A stretch of DNA of 50,928 nucleotides from a virus, in IMG/VR virus record IMGVR_UViG_3300023170_000042, positions 1 through 50,928 of that record, one strand, 5' to 3'. Shown here one piece after another: positions 1-9,400 of this stretch; the first letter of the stretch is position 1; each line of letters begins with the position of its first letter. Under the pieces are notes generated by a model. It ran no database searches and had not been told where the DNA came from. It worked only from the letters and a program-made list of their open reading frames with translations. The position numbers and the translations under genes are program-made.

Positions 1-46
1 TTAATCCAAAGTGTATATCAGTAAATACTGCTGCTTTTTTAAACAT
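1..46 (-). CDS. 47: gp47-like recombination endonuclease subunit, N-terminal fragment (runs off window)
   Basis: Only the first 15 codons lie in the window. They read MFKKAAVFTDIHFGL, starting from an ATG at 46-44. The FTDIHFG motif, with Asp and His two residues apart, is the first metal-binding motif of calcineurin-like phosphoesterases of the SbcD/Mre11/T4 gp47 group, whose T4 member begins with a similar GDWHLG. The gene starts 6 nt after the stop of the gene 55 homologue, and gene 47 close to gene 55 is a familiar T4-type arrangement. T4 gp47 pairs with the gp46 ATPase in recombination-dependent replication and host DNA degradation. The identity rests on 15 residues plus context. Confidence 0.6.
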   Translation of the reverse strand, partial: MFKKAAVFTDIHFGL

Positions 47-52
47 AAAAAT

Positions 53-835
53 TTAGAATGTATTGTTTTCTTGGAATTCTTTTTCTCTTTTTAAAGCTAC
101 TTCCCATTCGTCATTTGCTTGTCTTGTGTAGCTAGGATTCATATCATTCATTTCCAAAATATCATCTCGTATGTTTTGATTACGCTTTTCTAGATTAATT
201 ACCCTAACAAAACTGTTTGTAACTGCTGCTGTATAATATGCAAATGGATTTTGACTTTTAGATTCGTCAAATTGTAAACCAATCTGAGCTAACTGTAAGA
301 TTGCTTGACCTCTCATTTCATCATTGTAGGTATATCCTCTTACATTACCACGTGTAGCATATCTTTCACATAATTTCATCCACATAAGAGCAAGTTTATC
401 TGTGGGTATACCGTGATCAAGGCAGAATTTACCAGTTTCTAAATCACCTTTCCAATGGCTTTTTCCAATACAAATTAAATCATTATTATTATCATATTTC
501 CAATGTTGGAATGGAGGAAAATTGACTTTTACTTTTGTGTCTGCTATAGTTTTAGGATTTTTTTTCCTGCCAGGTTGATCAGGTATATGATGATAAGTCA
601 TAACCCTAAAAATTAAATCTTGTTTATCTACTTCTTCAAGAGATATTTGTAAATTTTCTCTTTTGATTTTAGATTTTTTTGCCTCAACAAGAATAGTGTT
701 GTCAATATCTGATAGTGAATTAATAATTATGTCGTATATATGATACTTTGGGTTAGAAAAGCTGCAAAATGAATTTTTACTTTTGTGAATTTCTGATAAA
801 ATATCTTTGTTATTTAAATAGTTTGTTTTTTTCAT
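53..835 (-). CDS. 55: Late-transcription sigma factor, T4 gp55-like
   Basis: This is a 260-residue homologue of T4 gp55, the small sigma-70-family protein that directs host RNA polymerase to late promoters. The N-terminus (NYLNNKDIL, residues 5-13) matches the T4 start NYVNNKELL, which supports the chosen ATG. The sigma-region-2-like core is at about 167-225: GYTYNDEMRGQAILQ, then FDESKSQNPFAYYT, then VRVINLEKR, in the same order as T4 (FDETKYKNPHAYIT). It is longer than T4 gp55 (185 residues); the extra sequence is mainly between about 25 and 150 and includes a basic, proline-containing stretch (DQPGRKKNPK, 86-95). The ribosome-binding site AAAGAGG precedes the ATG, behind a near-consensus sigma70 promoter. 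The gene is followed after 6 nt by the gp47-like gene and is divergent from the structural operon. Confidence 0.88.
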   Translation of the reverse strand: MKKTNYLNNKDILSEIHKSKNSFCSFSNPKYHIYDIIINSLSDIDNTILVEAKKSKIKRENLQISLEEVDKQDLIFRVMTYHHIPDQPGRKKNPKTIADTKVKVNFPPFQHWKYDNNNDLICIGKSHWKGDLETGKFCLDHGIPTDKLALMWMKLCERYATRGNVRGYTYNDEMRGQAILQLAQIGLQFDESKSQNPFAYYTAAVTNSFVRVINLEKRNQNIRDDILEMNDMNPSYTRQANDEWEVALKREKEFQENNTF

Positions 836-847
836 TAAAATACCTCT

Positions 848-883
848 TTACATTATTATAAATTCTTAGCCATAAAAAGTCAA
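848..883 (-). promoter_or_regulatory. Predicted sigma70-type promoter for gene 55
   Basis: On the minus strand, TTGACT (883-878) and TATAAT (860-855) are separated by exactly 17 nt, a near-perfect host housekeeping promoter. Transcription would start near 848, giving a leader of about 12 nt that holds the AAAGAGG ribosome-binding site. This would allow gene 55 to be expressed by unmodified host polymerase before late transcription begins. It is a motif-based prediction. Confidence 0.65.
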
Positions 884-889
884 TAAATA
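882..889 (+). promoter_or_regulatory. Predicted gp55-dependent late promoter
   Basis: AATAAATA differs from the T4 late promoter TATAAATA only at the first base. It ends 16 nt before the ATG at 906, and a strong ribosome-binding site (AAAGGAG, 894-900) follows. The same spacing recurs before the genes at 6445 and 26320. Its first two bases are shared with the -35 element of the opposing gene 55 promoter. Confidence 0.55.
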
Positions 890-905
890 GTTTAAAGGAG
901 ATATT

Positions 906-1673
906 ATGGCAAATCCTCAAGAACTATTAAATTCTAGTGGTTTTGGTACTTGGCTAAGAACAAACGTAGGTAGCTGGCTATCCGACCCTAGTGATACAGA
1001 AAAAACTCCAATAGATGATATTTCGTCCTCTTCTAATACAGAGGATAAAAATGATTGGAGAGTGCGATTAAGCATACCGCCTGCATGGGGGAAAGGAGCT
1101 GGCACAATTGAAGGAAGAGAATACGAAAGTTTAGAACCGCTTTTTAAAACTAGCGGTTTTATTTTTCCTTATACACCTACAATAATGATGCAACATACAG
1201 CAACATATGACACAATAAAACCTACTCATAGTAATTATCCTTTTCTGACCTATCAAAACTCATCTGTAGAAGCTTTTACTATAGCTGGAGATTTTTTGAT
1301 TGAAAATGAAATGGAAGGCAGGTATTGGACTGCAGCATTGCATTATCTACGCTCAGTTACAAAAATGGGATACGGAGATGATGATTTTAATGGTGCTCCT
1401 CCTCCTGTTGTAAAGTTGAATGGTTATGGGCCGCATATATTTAAAGATGTACCAGTAGTAGTTCAATCATTTAATATAGAATTACCTAATGATGTAGATT
1501 ATATTATGGTAAGGCAAGAAAAAGGAGATACTGAAGTAAAAACATGGGTTCCTACTCGATCAAATATCGCTGTAAACGTTCATACTGCATATAGTAGAAG
1601 AAAAGTAAGCACATTTTCATTAGAAAAATTTGCTAATGGTAGTTATTTAAATACTGATAAAGGATTTATATAA
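906..1673 (+). CDS. Probable baseplate/tail-tube junction protein (gp48/gp54-like)
   Basis: This 255-residue protein heads the structural operon, immediately before the gp53-, gp27- and gp5-like genes. It has a low-complexity acidic and serine-rich segment (about 27-48), then a beta-rich body with IMMQHTATYDTIKPTHSNYP (about 93-112) and FTIAGDFLIENE. The closing part, with repeated VQSFNIELP and NIAVNVHTAYSRR strands, is similar in pattern to the tube-like C-terminal domains of T4 gp48 and gp54, which cap the baseplate and nucleate the tail tube. Position in the baseplate cluster supports a gp48-type role, but direct sequence similarity to T4 is weak. The start has an AAAGGAG ribosome-binding site 5 nt upstream. 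The stop overlaps the next ATG (TAATG). Confidence 0.5.
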   Translation: MANPQELLNSSGFGTWLRTNVGSWLSDPSDTEKTPIDDISSSSNTEDKNDWRVRLSIPPAWGKGAGTIEGREYESLEPLFKTSGFIFPYTPTIMMQHTATYDTIKPTHSNYPFLTYQNSSVEAFTIAGDFLIENEMEGRYWTAALHYLRSVTKMGYGDDDFNGAPPPVVKLNGYGPHIFKDVPVVVQSFNIELPNDVDYIMVRQEKGDTEVKTWVPTRSNIAVNVHTAYSRRKVSTFSLEKFANGSYLNTDKGFI

Positions 1674-1975
1674 TGAGTATTTATAATTCAACTAGTCCAT
1701 GGTTTGCTACTTCGCTTGTAAATAATAGATATTTAGATATTTTAGAAATACGACCAATACCAGCCTCATTAGATGATAGAAAAATTGCTATTCCTTCACA
1801 GTATACGCATAGGCCTGATTTAATGGCATATGATTTGTATCAAGATTTTAAATTATGGTGGGTTTTTGCTCAAAGAAACATGGATGTCATACAAGATCCA
1901 ATTTATGATTTTGTACCAGGAGTAGAAATTTATATACCTAACGCAGCTCAACTTCGTCAAAAATTAGGATTATAA
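1673..1975 (+). CDS. 53: Baseplate wedge protein, gp53-like (LysM-like fold)
   Basis: This is a 100-residue protein. Residues about 49-90 carry the pattern of gp53/LysM-like baseplate proteins: MAYDLYQDFKLWWVFAQRN, then DPIYDFVPGVEIYIP, i.e. a short helix, WW with a hydrophobic helix, and the closing P-G-x-x-I-x-I-P strand. T4 gp53 has the matching stretch AIYGNPQLYWVLLMCN, but at 196 residues it is twice as long. In T4, gp53 bridges neighbouring baseplate wedges and is needed for hub-wedge assembly. The gene sits between the tube-cap-like and hub genes, starting at an ATG that overlaps the preceding stop and ending just before the next ATG, so the three are probably translationally coupled. 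Confidence 0.62.
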   Translation: MSIYNSTSPWFATSLVNNRYLDILEIRPIPASLDDRKIAIPSQYTHRPDLMAYDLYQDFKLWWVFAQRNMDVIQDPIYDFVPGVEIYIPNAAQLRQKLGL

Positions 1976-1976
1976 A

Positions 1977-4301
1977 ATGCCAGATGTAACAACAGATTTT
2001 CTTGATGTAGGGTCACAAGACGGAAAAGCTACTTCAGCAACTGAAACTACAAAACAAACAGACCCTTGGAAGATAGGAGAAATAAGTCGATCTGACGAGT
2101 TGCCTTTAGAAAATGATTTGTCTGTGTTTGCATCTTATAATTATAATTTTACTTTGGCTATATTAACAGTTGATGAAATTAATTTTCCTGATAGCACATA
2201 TAAAAAGATTGGACCATCACATATTATTTTAAAGTCTGGCGGCGGAATACCAGTTTCTGAATCCTGGTCAGGTACAGTTTCAGGTGGAGATAGATTTTTT
2301 ATAGAAAACGTTGTTATAAATCATGTTATAGCACCTTCATTTAAGTATAGGCAAACAGATGCCTGTGATTTTAGTTTTCAAATTTTAGAACCGTATAGTA
2401 TGGGGACATTGTTTCTAAAATTACAAGAACAAGCAATACTAGCAGGTTATCCTACTTATCAAGAAGCTCCGTTTATATTAATGATTGATTTTGTAGGTTA
2501 TGATGATAGAGGAATTATTTTATCTTCAAGAGTAGGTAAAGAATCAGCAAGAAGAATGTATCCATTGAAATTATCTGATGTTATATTTAATGTTTCTGAA
2601 AAAGGATCTGTGTATGATGTTAAAGCAACTCCTTGGGAGCAGCAAGCATGGACCGAATCAAATCAAGCTATACCTGCAGACATGACGTTGTCAGGTAGGA
2701 CAGTGAAAGAAATGCTAGAAACAGGTGCTCAAAGTTTAACATCTTTAATGAATTCTGCAATAATTTCTAATGCAAAAAAGATTGGAAAAAAACAACATAA
2801 TGAATATGTTATAATTTTTCCAAAAGAAACAGCAAGCAAAGATCAAAAACTTTTAGCTAGCACTCCATCAGACAAGCCAGTAGGAGCAAATCAGTTTAGT
2901 TCAGGAGGATCAAGAGACATTTCAACTCAAGAATTAGAATATTTTAGTTCATTGCGAGGTGATGTATCAACACCGTTGCCTGGTAATTTAAGTGATGAAT
3001 TATTGAAAATCAAAGGGATAGAAGTAAAAAGAACAGCATATGGAGAAAAAATACGGGAATATGCGAGTGACCCAGCTAACACGAATTTTATAGGCGATTT
3101 AGTAATAAATGATAATTATTTGAATCCTGGACCTCAACCGTTTGCAGTACAAGCTTTTGTTGCAGATCCGAATCAATCTTTTGTACGTAGGAATTATATA
3201 TCATCTAGTGATAACGTAAGAACAAAAACTTGGGCAGCAGGATCTCGTATTCAAGATATTATTGAAGAAATTATTCTATCAAGTGAATATGGAAAAAAAA
3301 TTCAGTCACAAGCGCCTGATGAGAATGGTTTTATTAATTTTTTTAAAATACAAGTAGATGTTTACGTGTTGCCCTTTAGTCCATATCATATTGAGTTAAC
3401 TGGGCAATTATCTAAAGTTTTTGTCTATAAAGTTGTTCCTTATAAGGTACATCACTCGCGTTTTGCAAGGTCAAAAGCTGCAGGTATAGGATATAAATTA
3501 CAAAGAAAAAATGCAGTTAAAGAGTATAATTATATGTATACTGGATATAATGATGATATAATAGATCTAGAATTAAAATTTGATACAGGGTATTATACAT
3601 CGTTAAGTAACGATTCAGGAACAGGTAAAGCAGGAAGTAGAGATATAAATGCAGAAACTTTATATCAATCTCAAGATGATCGTTTTAAAATGCAAACGCT
3701 TTCCGATCCTGATTCCCAAGCATCATCTCTTGCAGGAGCTGTGCAAATTAATGGTTCAACTACAAATTCTACAGGAAATAAGGGAGGAGGTTCTATAAGC
3801 ACTCCATCTATTTCTTTTGCACGAGATATGAATGATTCATTGTTAAATGCATTAAGTGCATTAACAACTTTGAGACTTACAATATGGGGAGATCCGTATT
3901 ATTTAGGAGATAGTGGATTTGGAAATTACCATGCAGGTGCAGGCCAAAATTTTAATATTAACGCTGATGGTACTATAAATTATGAATATGCCGAAGTTGG
4001 TATTTTGTTGAATTTCAATTCTCCTTTTGATATCGAAAATGAAGGTTTTGTAAGAGTAAATCCGTCAAAGAAAATAAAACCATTAGGAATGTTTAGCGGA
4101 TTATATAAAGTAGATACTTGTATTTCTACTTTTGATGGTGGTAAATTTACACAAGAATTAAGTCTTACTCGCAGGAATAATCAACCAGATGATCTAGCAA
4201 ACGATATTACAACACCAGCATCTGCAGAAAAAGCGTTTGTGGTTAACGTAACAGAAACATCTGAATCAGAAGGACCAGTACAAGATCTTGCTGGAGTATA
4301 G
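1977..4301 (+). CDS. Baseplate hub protein, gp27-like
   Basis: This 774-residue beta-rich protein lies directly before the gp5-like spike gene, as expected for the hub (gp27) that anchors the spike. The N-terminal half has a tail-tube/hub-like segment (DFSFQILEPYSMGTLFLKL, then APFILMIDFVGYDDRG, about 130-180). The C-terminus closes with SGLYKVDTCISTFDGGKF followed by TQELSLTRR, the pattern by which hub proteins of the gp27/gpD class end. It is about twice the length of T4 gp27 (391 residues). The middle holds serine- and glycine-rich linkers (around 300-315 and 595-615) and an unplaced region. The orthology is inferred from order and these patterns, not from strong identity. It starts 1 nt after the previous stop. 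Confidence 0.55.
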   Translation: MPDVTTDFLDVGSQDGKATSATETTKQTDPWKIGEISRSDELPLENDLSVFASYNYNFTLAILTVDEINFPDSTYKKIGPSHIILKSGGGIPVSESWSGTVSGGDRFFIENVVINHVIAPSFKYRQTDACDFSFQILEPYSMGTLFLKLQEQAILAGYPTYQEAPFILMIDFVGYDDRGIILSSRVGKESARRMYPLKLSDVIFNVSEKGSVYDVKATPWEQQAWTESNQAIPADMTLSGRTVKEMLETGAQSLTSLMNSAIISNAKKIGKKQHNEYVIIFPKETASKDQKLLASTPSDKPVGANQFSSGGSRDISTQELEYFSSLRGDVSTPLPGNLSDELLKIKGIEVKRTAYGEKIREYASDPANTNFIGDLVINDNYLNPGPQPFAVQAFVADPNQSFVRRNYISSSDNVRTKTWAAGSRIQDIIEEIILSSEYGKKIQSQAPDENGFINFFKIQVDVYVLPFSPYHIELTGQLSKVFVYKVVPYKVHHSRFARSKAAGIGYKLQRKNAVKEYNYMYTGYNDDIIDLELKFDTGYYTSLSNDSGTGKAGSRDINAETLYQSQDDRFKMQTLSDPDSQASSLAGAVQINGSTTNSTGNKGGGSISTPSISFARDMNDSLLNALSALTTLRLTIWGDPYYLGDSGFGNYHAGAGQNFNINADGTINYEYAEVGILLNFNSPFDIENEGFVRVNPSKKIKPLGMFSGLYKVDTCISTFDGGKFTQELSLTRRNNQPDDLANDITTPASAEKAFVVNVTETSESEGPVQDLAGV

Positions 4302-4333
4302 ATATAGATTAAGAATTTTCTATAGAGAAAAAT

Positions 4334-5947
4334 ATGTTTACAAACAATAATTATTCAGGTAAATCAAGGGTTAGTAGACCTAGTTGGATGACAAGTACTG
4401 GGCCATATATTGGACGGATAACAAATCATTTAGATCCACTTTATATGGGTTCAATTGAAGTAGAAATTTTAAAATTTACAACTAACTCTGCGATTACAGA
4501 AGATAGTGGTTTTGTTTTACCGTGTCAATATGTCAGTCCATTTTTAGGTGTAACTCCTAGAGGTGCAGTTTCTCCTACAGATACATATGATTACACACAA
4601 AAAAGTTATGGTTTTTGGGCAATACCACCTGATATAGGTGTAAAAGTATTAGTAATGGTTGCAGAAAATAATTTTGGTTTCGGGTATTGGTTAGGTTGTA
4701 TTCCAGATTCGTATATGAATTTTATGATTCCGGGGTATGCTGCAACAACCTATAACAATGAAACCAGTAGCGAAGTTAGACCAGTTGGAGAATATAATAA
4801 AAGCATTACTGAAAGAAAAGGCGGCAAAGATCCTACACAATTTGATAAACCAGTAAGTACCGACCAGTTAGAAATTTTAAAAAAACAAGGATTGTTGTTG
4901 GACCATACAAGAGGAACAACAACTTCAAGTGCTAGACGAGAATTACCGAGTATGGTTTTTGGTATAAGTTCTCCAGGGCCTTTTGATACAAGACAGGATA
5001 AACCAAAATATAATCAAACAGACAAATTTGGTAAAGGTATAATACCAGCTTCTAGACTTGGTGGATCGAGCTTTGTGATGGATGATGGAGATCCAAGTTT
5101 ATTGCGGAAAACTCCAGCAAATGAAGGACCACCTGAATATGCAAATCTTGATAAAGATGAAACAGGCGGTAAGCCTGATTTATTGCATAACGAATTAGTA
5201 AGATTGAAAACTAGAACAGGTCATCAAATTTTATTGCATAATACAGAAGATTTAATTTATATATCTAATGCAAAAGGTAATGTATGGATAGAATTAACAA
5301 GTAATGGAAAGATTGATATATTTGCTACAGATAGTGTAAGTATTGCAACAAATGGTGATTTTAATTTTACTGCTGATAGAGATTTTAATTTCCATGCAAA
5401 AGGAAATATGAATTTTAAAGCAGATAAAGATATACATATTGAAAGTTTAGAAAATTGTAATTTAAAAGTTGGAAAAAATTCTTTTTTTGAAACAATTGAA
5501 AACTCTAATATCAAAGTTGGTAAAGAGTGTAATAATAGCATTGGAGAAGATTATAATCTCATTGCAGGTACAAATGAGGAAGTCAAAGGTAATTTGTCTT
5601 TTAAGTCTACTGGGAATTGGCAGGTTAATTGTGGTGCAGATGGTAAAATTACTTGTGTTGGAAATAGTAATATTAAAAGTGCTAGTCATTTGGAGACAGC
5701 AGGGGCAATACATATGAATGGACCTCCTGCTGCAGTTGCTACAGATCCTAAAGACGCAGAAGGAGCAACAGAAGCGTATGTGCCTATTAGGATTCCAACA
5801 CATGAACCCTATAAAAGTCACGAAAACTTAGATCCGACTGAATTTACTTTAGAAAAAACAAATAGTGTAGATAATAAAGGACAATTACAGAAAGAAATAG
5901 AATTAGATACTATAAAAATTTATGATACATTTAGGAAAGGAAAGTAA
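4334..5947 (+). CDS. 5: Baseplate central spike, gp5-like, without an evident lysozyme domain
   Basis: This 537-residue protein has an OB-fold-like N-terminal domain (about 22-130: GPYIGRITNHLDPLYMGSIE, a basic/acidic beta core, GFWAIPPDIGVKVLVMVA). A linker rich in proline, lysine and serine follows (about 140-285). A long run of short beta repeats then fills about 297-460 (NVWIELTSNGKIDIFATDSV, GDFNFTADRDFNFHAKGNMN and so on), closed by AGAIHMNGPPAA. That architecture is the triple-stranded beta-helix needle of T4 gp5/VgrG proteins. In T4 a lysozyme domain lies between the OB fold and the needle; here no lysozyme-like EGxRxxxYxDxxG motif is visible. A unique tail (about 480-537) follows the needle. 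A small inverted repeat, TTTTCT-ATAG-AGAAAA (4316-4331), overlaps the weak ribosome-binding site. Confidence 0.78.
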   Translation: MFTNNNYSGKSRVSRPSWMTSTGPYIGRITNHLDPLYMGSIEVEILKFTTNSAITEDSGFVLPCQYVSPFLGVTPRGAVSPTDTYDYTQKSYGFWAIPPDIGVKVLVMVAENNFGFGYWLGCIPDSYMNFMIPGYAATTYNNETSSEVRPVGEYNKSITERKGGKDPTQFDKPVSTDQLEILKKQGLLLDHTRGTTTSSARRELPSMVFGISSPGPFDTRQDKPKYNQTDKFGKGIIPASRLGGSSFVMDDGDPSLLRKTPANEGPPEYANLDKDETGGKPDLLHNELVRLKTRTGHQILLHNTEDLIYISNAKGNVWIELTSNGKIDIFATDSVSIATNGDFNFTADRDFNFHAKGNMNFKADKDIHIESLENCNLKVGKNSFFETIENSNIKVGKECNNSIGEDYNLIAGTNEEVKGNLSFKSTGNWQVNCGADGKITCVGNSNIKSASHLETAGAIHMNGPPAAVATDPKDAEGATEAYVPIRIPTHEPYKSHENLDPTEFTLEKTNSVDNKGQLQKEIELDTIKIYDTFRKGK

Positions 5948-6393
5948 TGAGTGTTGAGAGTAATTTATATGAACAAATAGTAGTAAAAGGAAAAACTCCA
6001 AATGTATATTACAATTCTACATCAAGAACATATAGGGGAATAAGCACTGTAAATAAATCTAGAAAAAATAAAGTGCTGTTTGATTTAGAATTGATAAAGC
6101 AAGATATACTAAACCATTTTCATATTAGGCAAGGAGAAAAATTGTCGGATCCTACTTTTGGAACAATATTATGGGATGTTTTATTTGAACCTTTTACACC
6201 TAGTTTAAAAGATTTGATAGTTGATAATGTAAAAAATATTGTTGCATATGAACCTAGAGTAACTACTAATAGGGTAATTGTCGATACATATGAATCGGGC
6301 ATACAAGTAGAGATGGAGTTAACGTATTTGCCATATAATATATCAGAAAATATGCGTTTAAAATTTGATAAAGAAGTAGGGTTTATATCTTAA
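5947..6393 (+). CDS. 25: Baseplate wedge subunit gp25
   Basis: This 148-residue homologue of T4 gp25 belongs to a family shared with type VI secretion TssE. The hallmark segment runs from GEKLSDPTFGTILWDVLFEP (63-82) through the conserved YEPRV motif (101-105), matching T4 RPFDPEFGCDLSDQLFE and NYEPRI. gp25 joins the wedge core to the tail sheath and is one of the most conserved contractile-tail proteins. The N-terminal 45 residues are extra relative to a minimal gp25. A strong GAAAGGAAAG ribosome-binding site precedes the ATG, which overlaps the stop of the spike gene (TAATG). Confidence 0.9.
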   Translation: MSVESNLYEQIVVKGKTPNVYYNSTSRTYRGISTVNKSRKNKVLFDLELIKQDILNHFHIRQGEKLSDPTFGTILWDVLFEPFTPSLKDLIVDNVKNIVAYEPRVTTNRVIVDTYESGIQVEMELTYLPYNISENMRLKFDKEVGFIS

Positions 6394-6419
6394 CTGATAA
6401 AAATTGAACTTTTTTTACA

Positions 6420-6427
6420 GATAAATA
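6420..6427 (+). promoter_or_regulatory. Predicted late promoter before gp6
   Basis: GATAAATA, matching the NATAAATA form of the T4 late element, ends 17 nt before the gp6 ATG. A ribosome-binding site (AAAGGAA) lies between them. It sits in the only gap within the proximal baseplate operon. Confidence 0.55.
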
Positions 6428-6444
6428 TTATAAAAGGAATTAAG

Positions 6445-9400
6445 ATGGCGTCGACTGATAGGCAAAATAGATTATTAGTAGCTGAAGATTGGAAAAGAAT
6501 ATATCAAACTTTTAGGAATGCAGATTTTAAGCATTATGATTTTGATACATTACGTAGAGTGTTAATTGCATATATTAGACAAAACAATCCAGAAGATTTT
6601 AATGATTATATTGAAAGTTCAGAGTACCTTGCTTTACTTGATTTAATTGCATTTTTGGGGCAAAATTTAGCATTTAGAATTGACCTAAACGCAAGAGAAA
6701 ATTTTATTGAGTTAGCAGAGAGAAGAGAAAGTGTATTACGACTTGCTAGAATGTTAAGTTATGTTCCAAAACGTAATGTTCCTGCTAGTGGATTGTTAAA
6801 AATATCAAGTGTAAAAACAACCGAATCTTTTGTCGATTCAAATAATATAAATTTGCAAAATCAAACAGTTCTGTGGAATGACCCTAGTAATACAAATTGG
6901 AAAGAGCAATTTTTAAAAGTAATTGGAAGGAGTTTAGCTACTAATGAAAGTATCGGTAAACCCGTAAAATCAGATATTTTAGATAATATTAAAACAGACA
7001 AGTATCAAATAAATTATATATCTAATAATGTTCCTGTTTATAGTTTTAGACGAACTGTAAACGGAATACAGACAACTTTTGAGGTTGTAGCAGCAGATTT
7101 TGATTCAAATGTGATAGAAGCTGTTCCACATAATAGATCAGCATTTTCCTTTCTATATAGAGATGACGGCAGCGGAGCGTCTAGTAGTAATACTGGTTTT
7201 TTTGTAATGTTTAAACAAGGAACATTTCAAGAAGCTGATTTTAGTATATCTAATCCAATACCGAATCAAGTAGTATCAATAGATGCAGTTAATATAAATG
7301 ATACAGATGTTTGGTTATATGATTTAGATAGTGACGGAAATTTAAATAATTTATGGTCAAAGGTTTCTAGTATAAGTGGAAATAATGTTATATATAATAG
7401 TTTAAACAAAAATGATAGAAATATATACAGTGTTTTTACTCGTATCGATGACAGAATTAGTTTAATATTTGCTGACGGAGTGTTTGGAAATCTGCCAAAA
7501 AATAATTTTAAATTATTTTATCGTACAAGTAAAAATGTTTCATATACAATTAATCCTGTTGATTTTGTAGGACTAAGTTTAGAATTTCCTTATATCAGTA
7601 TTAATAATACCTTAGAAACAATTACACTTACTTTTACTTTAGACAGTATAGTAGATAATGCTTCTACTAGCGAAACAAATACTAGCATTAAGCAAAATGC
7701 CCCTGCGTCATACTATTTGCAAAATAGGTTAGTTAATGGAGAAGATTATCAAATTGGGCCTTTAGTTGTATCGCAACAAATTATTAAGGCAAAAAGTGTA
7801 AGTAGATTTGCAAGTGGTATAAGCAGATATTTTGATTTAATTGATGCTACTGGAAAATATAGTAAAACAAATCTGTTCGGAAATGATGGAATCATTTTCC
7901 GTGAAAATTTTATTAAACGTATTTCTTTTACATTTAATAGCACTACAGATATAGAAGGAATTATTTATAATTTAATAGAACCTATTCTATCAAGCACATA
8001 TGTTAAAAACTTTTATACAATAAATTTTTTAAAAATTATAGTAGATGATTTGGAAATTTCTTGGTCAAGTGTTACGCAAGAAACGAATTTGAATACTGGA
8101 TTTTTAGTCAATCAAACAAATATAAATTTATATTTAGGAAATTCTACTAATTCTATTTTAAAATTAATTAAATCTGGAACAGCATTAAAGTTTGTTGCTC
8201 CTGTTGGTAAGCATTTTACACCTGATGGAAAATTAGCATCTGGAGCTGCAAATTATGCAGGATCATATACATATAAATGGGTAAAAATAAACAGTGTTCA
8301 AGGAACAGGCACAGAGTTAGGTGATGATGGCACTGGTGCCATAGCAATAAATGATATAATACCTACTGGAGCTAAATTAAACGAAATCAAACCTATTTTA
8401 GCAAAATTTTTAACTAGAGATGTGAAGCAAGAAGTATTACAACAAATATTTGCTTATAGGTCTTTTGGTTTAAGATTTGATCAAACATTGAATATTTGGC
8501 AAATTATTGTAGATAGTGACTTAGATGCATTAGGAGAGTTTAGTGTTGGAAAAACAGGAGATAAAACAGGACAGCAATTAGATTCCAGTTGGTTAATTAA
8601 ATTTACAACTGACGGAGATGTTTACTATGTTGATTATAGATCTTCAAGATATCTATTTGAAAGTGATAAAGAACTAAAGTTTTATTTTGACGAAGGAGAC
8701 AAAGTTTATGATAATACAACAGGTATTATTGTAAAAGATAAAATCAAAGTCCTTAGTATTAATACAAAACCTACAACTGATGTTGAGCAAGGGTTGTCAA
8801 ATTTTACCACAGATTATACATGGCATATAGTTGATAGTTATAGAGACGATTCAGGATACGTAAACAGTAAAAAAATTGAAGTTACTTTCTTTGATGCAGA
8901 TGATGATGGAGTAGAAGATGATTTTGATATTTTTGAACAAATTGTTCAGCCAGATTATAATTTAGCGGATAAAATAATATTCCAAGAAAAAATTACAACA
9001 GATAATGGTGTTGTAGAGTATGTTTTTACATCTTCATCAAAATTTTTGATATTTCAAAATAAAGATTCATTAGGACCTTTAAGCTTATACAATGATGGAC
9101 AAATTTTTTATTATATAGAAACAGATAATTTTGAAATTTTTGATAGGACAACATTTACAAAAAAAATAACCACTGAATATAAGGCATTTGTTGGCAGGAG
9201 TGGGTTAAAGTTCCATTATGAGCATGCAGCTGATAGTTCAGTTAGAATAGATCCAAGCGTCAGTAATTTGATAGATACATACGTGTTAACAGAAAATTAT
9301 GACAAGATATTTAGAGAGTGGATACGAGGTATACGTGACATTGAACCTTTGCCGCCTTCTAGCGATTATTTAGCTAGACAGTATGGAAATGCTATTGATG

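Noticed and set aside
5257-5821. Open frames on the minus strand and in another plus frame inside the spike gene, one rich in cysteine
   Set aside because: They lie entirely within the beta-helix repeats of the gp5-like gene, have no ribosome-binding site and reflect repeat-driven lack of stops in AT-rich DNA.
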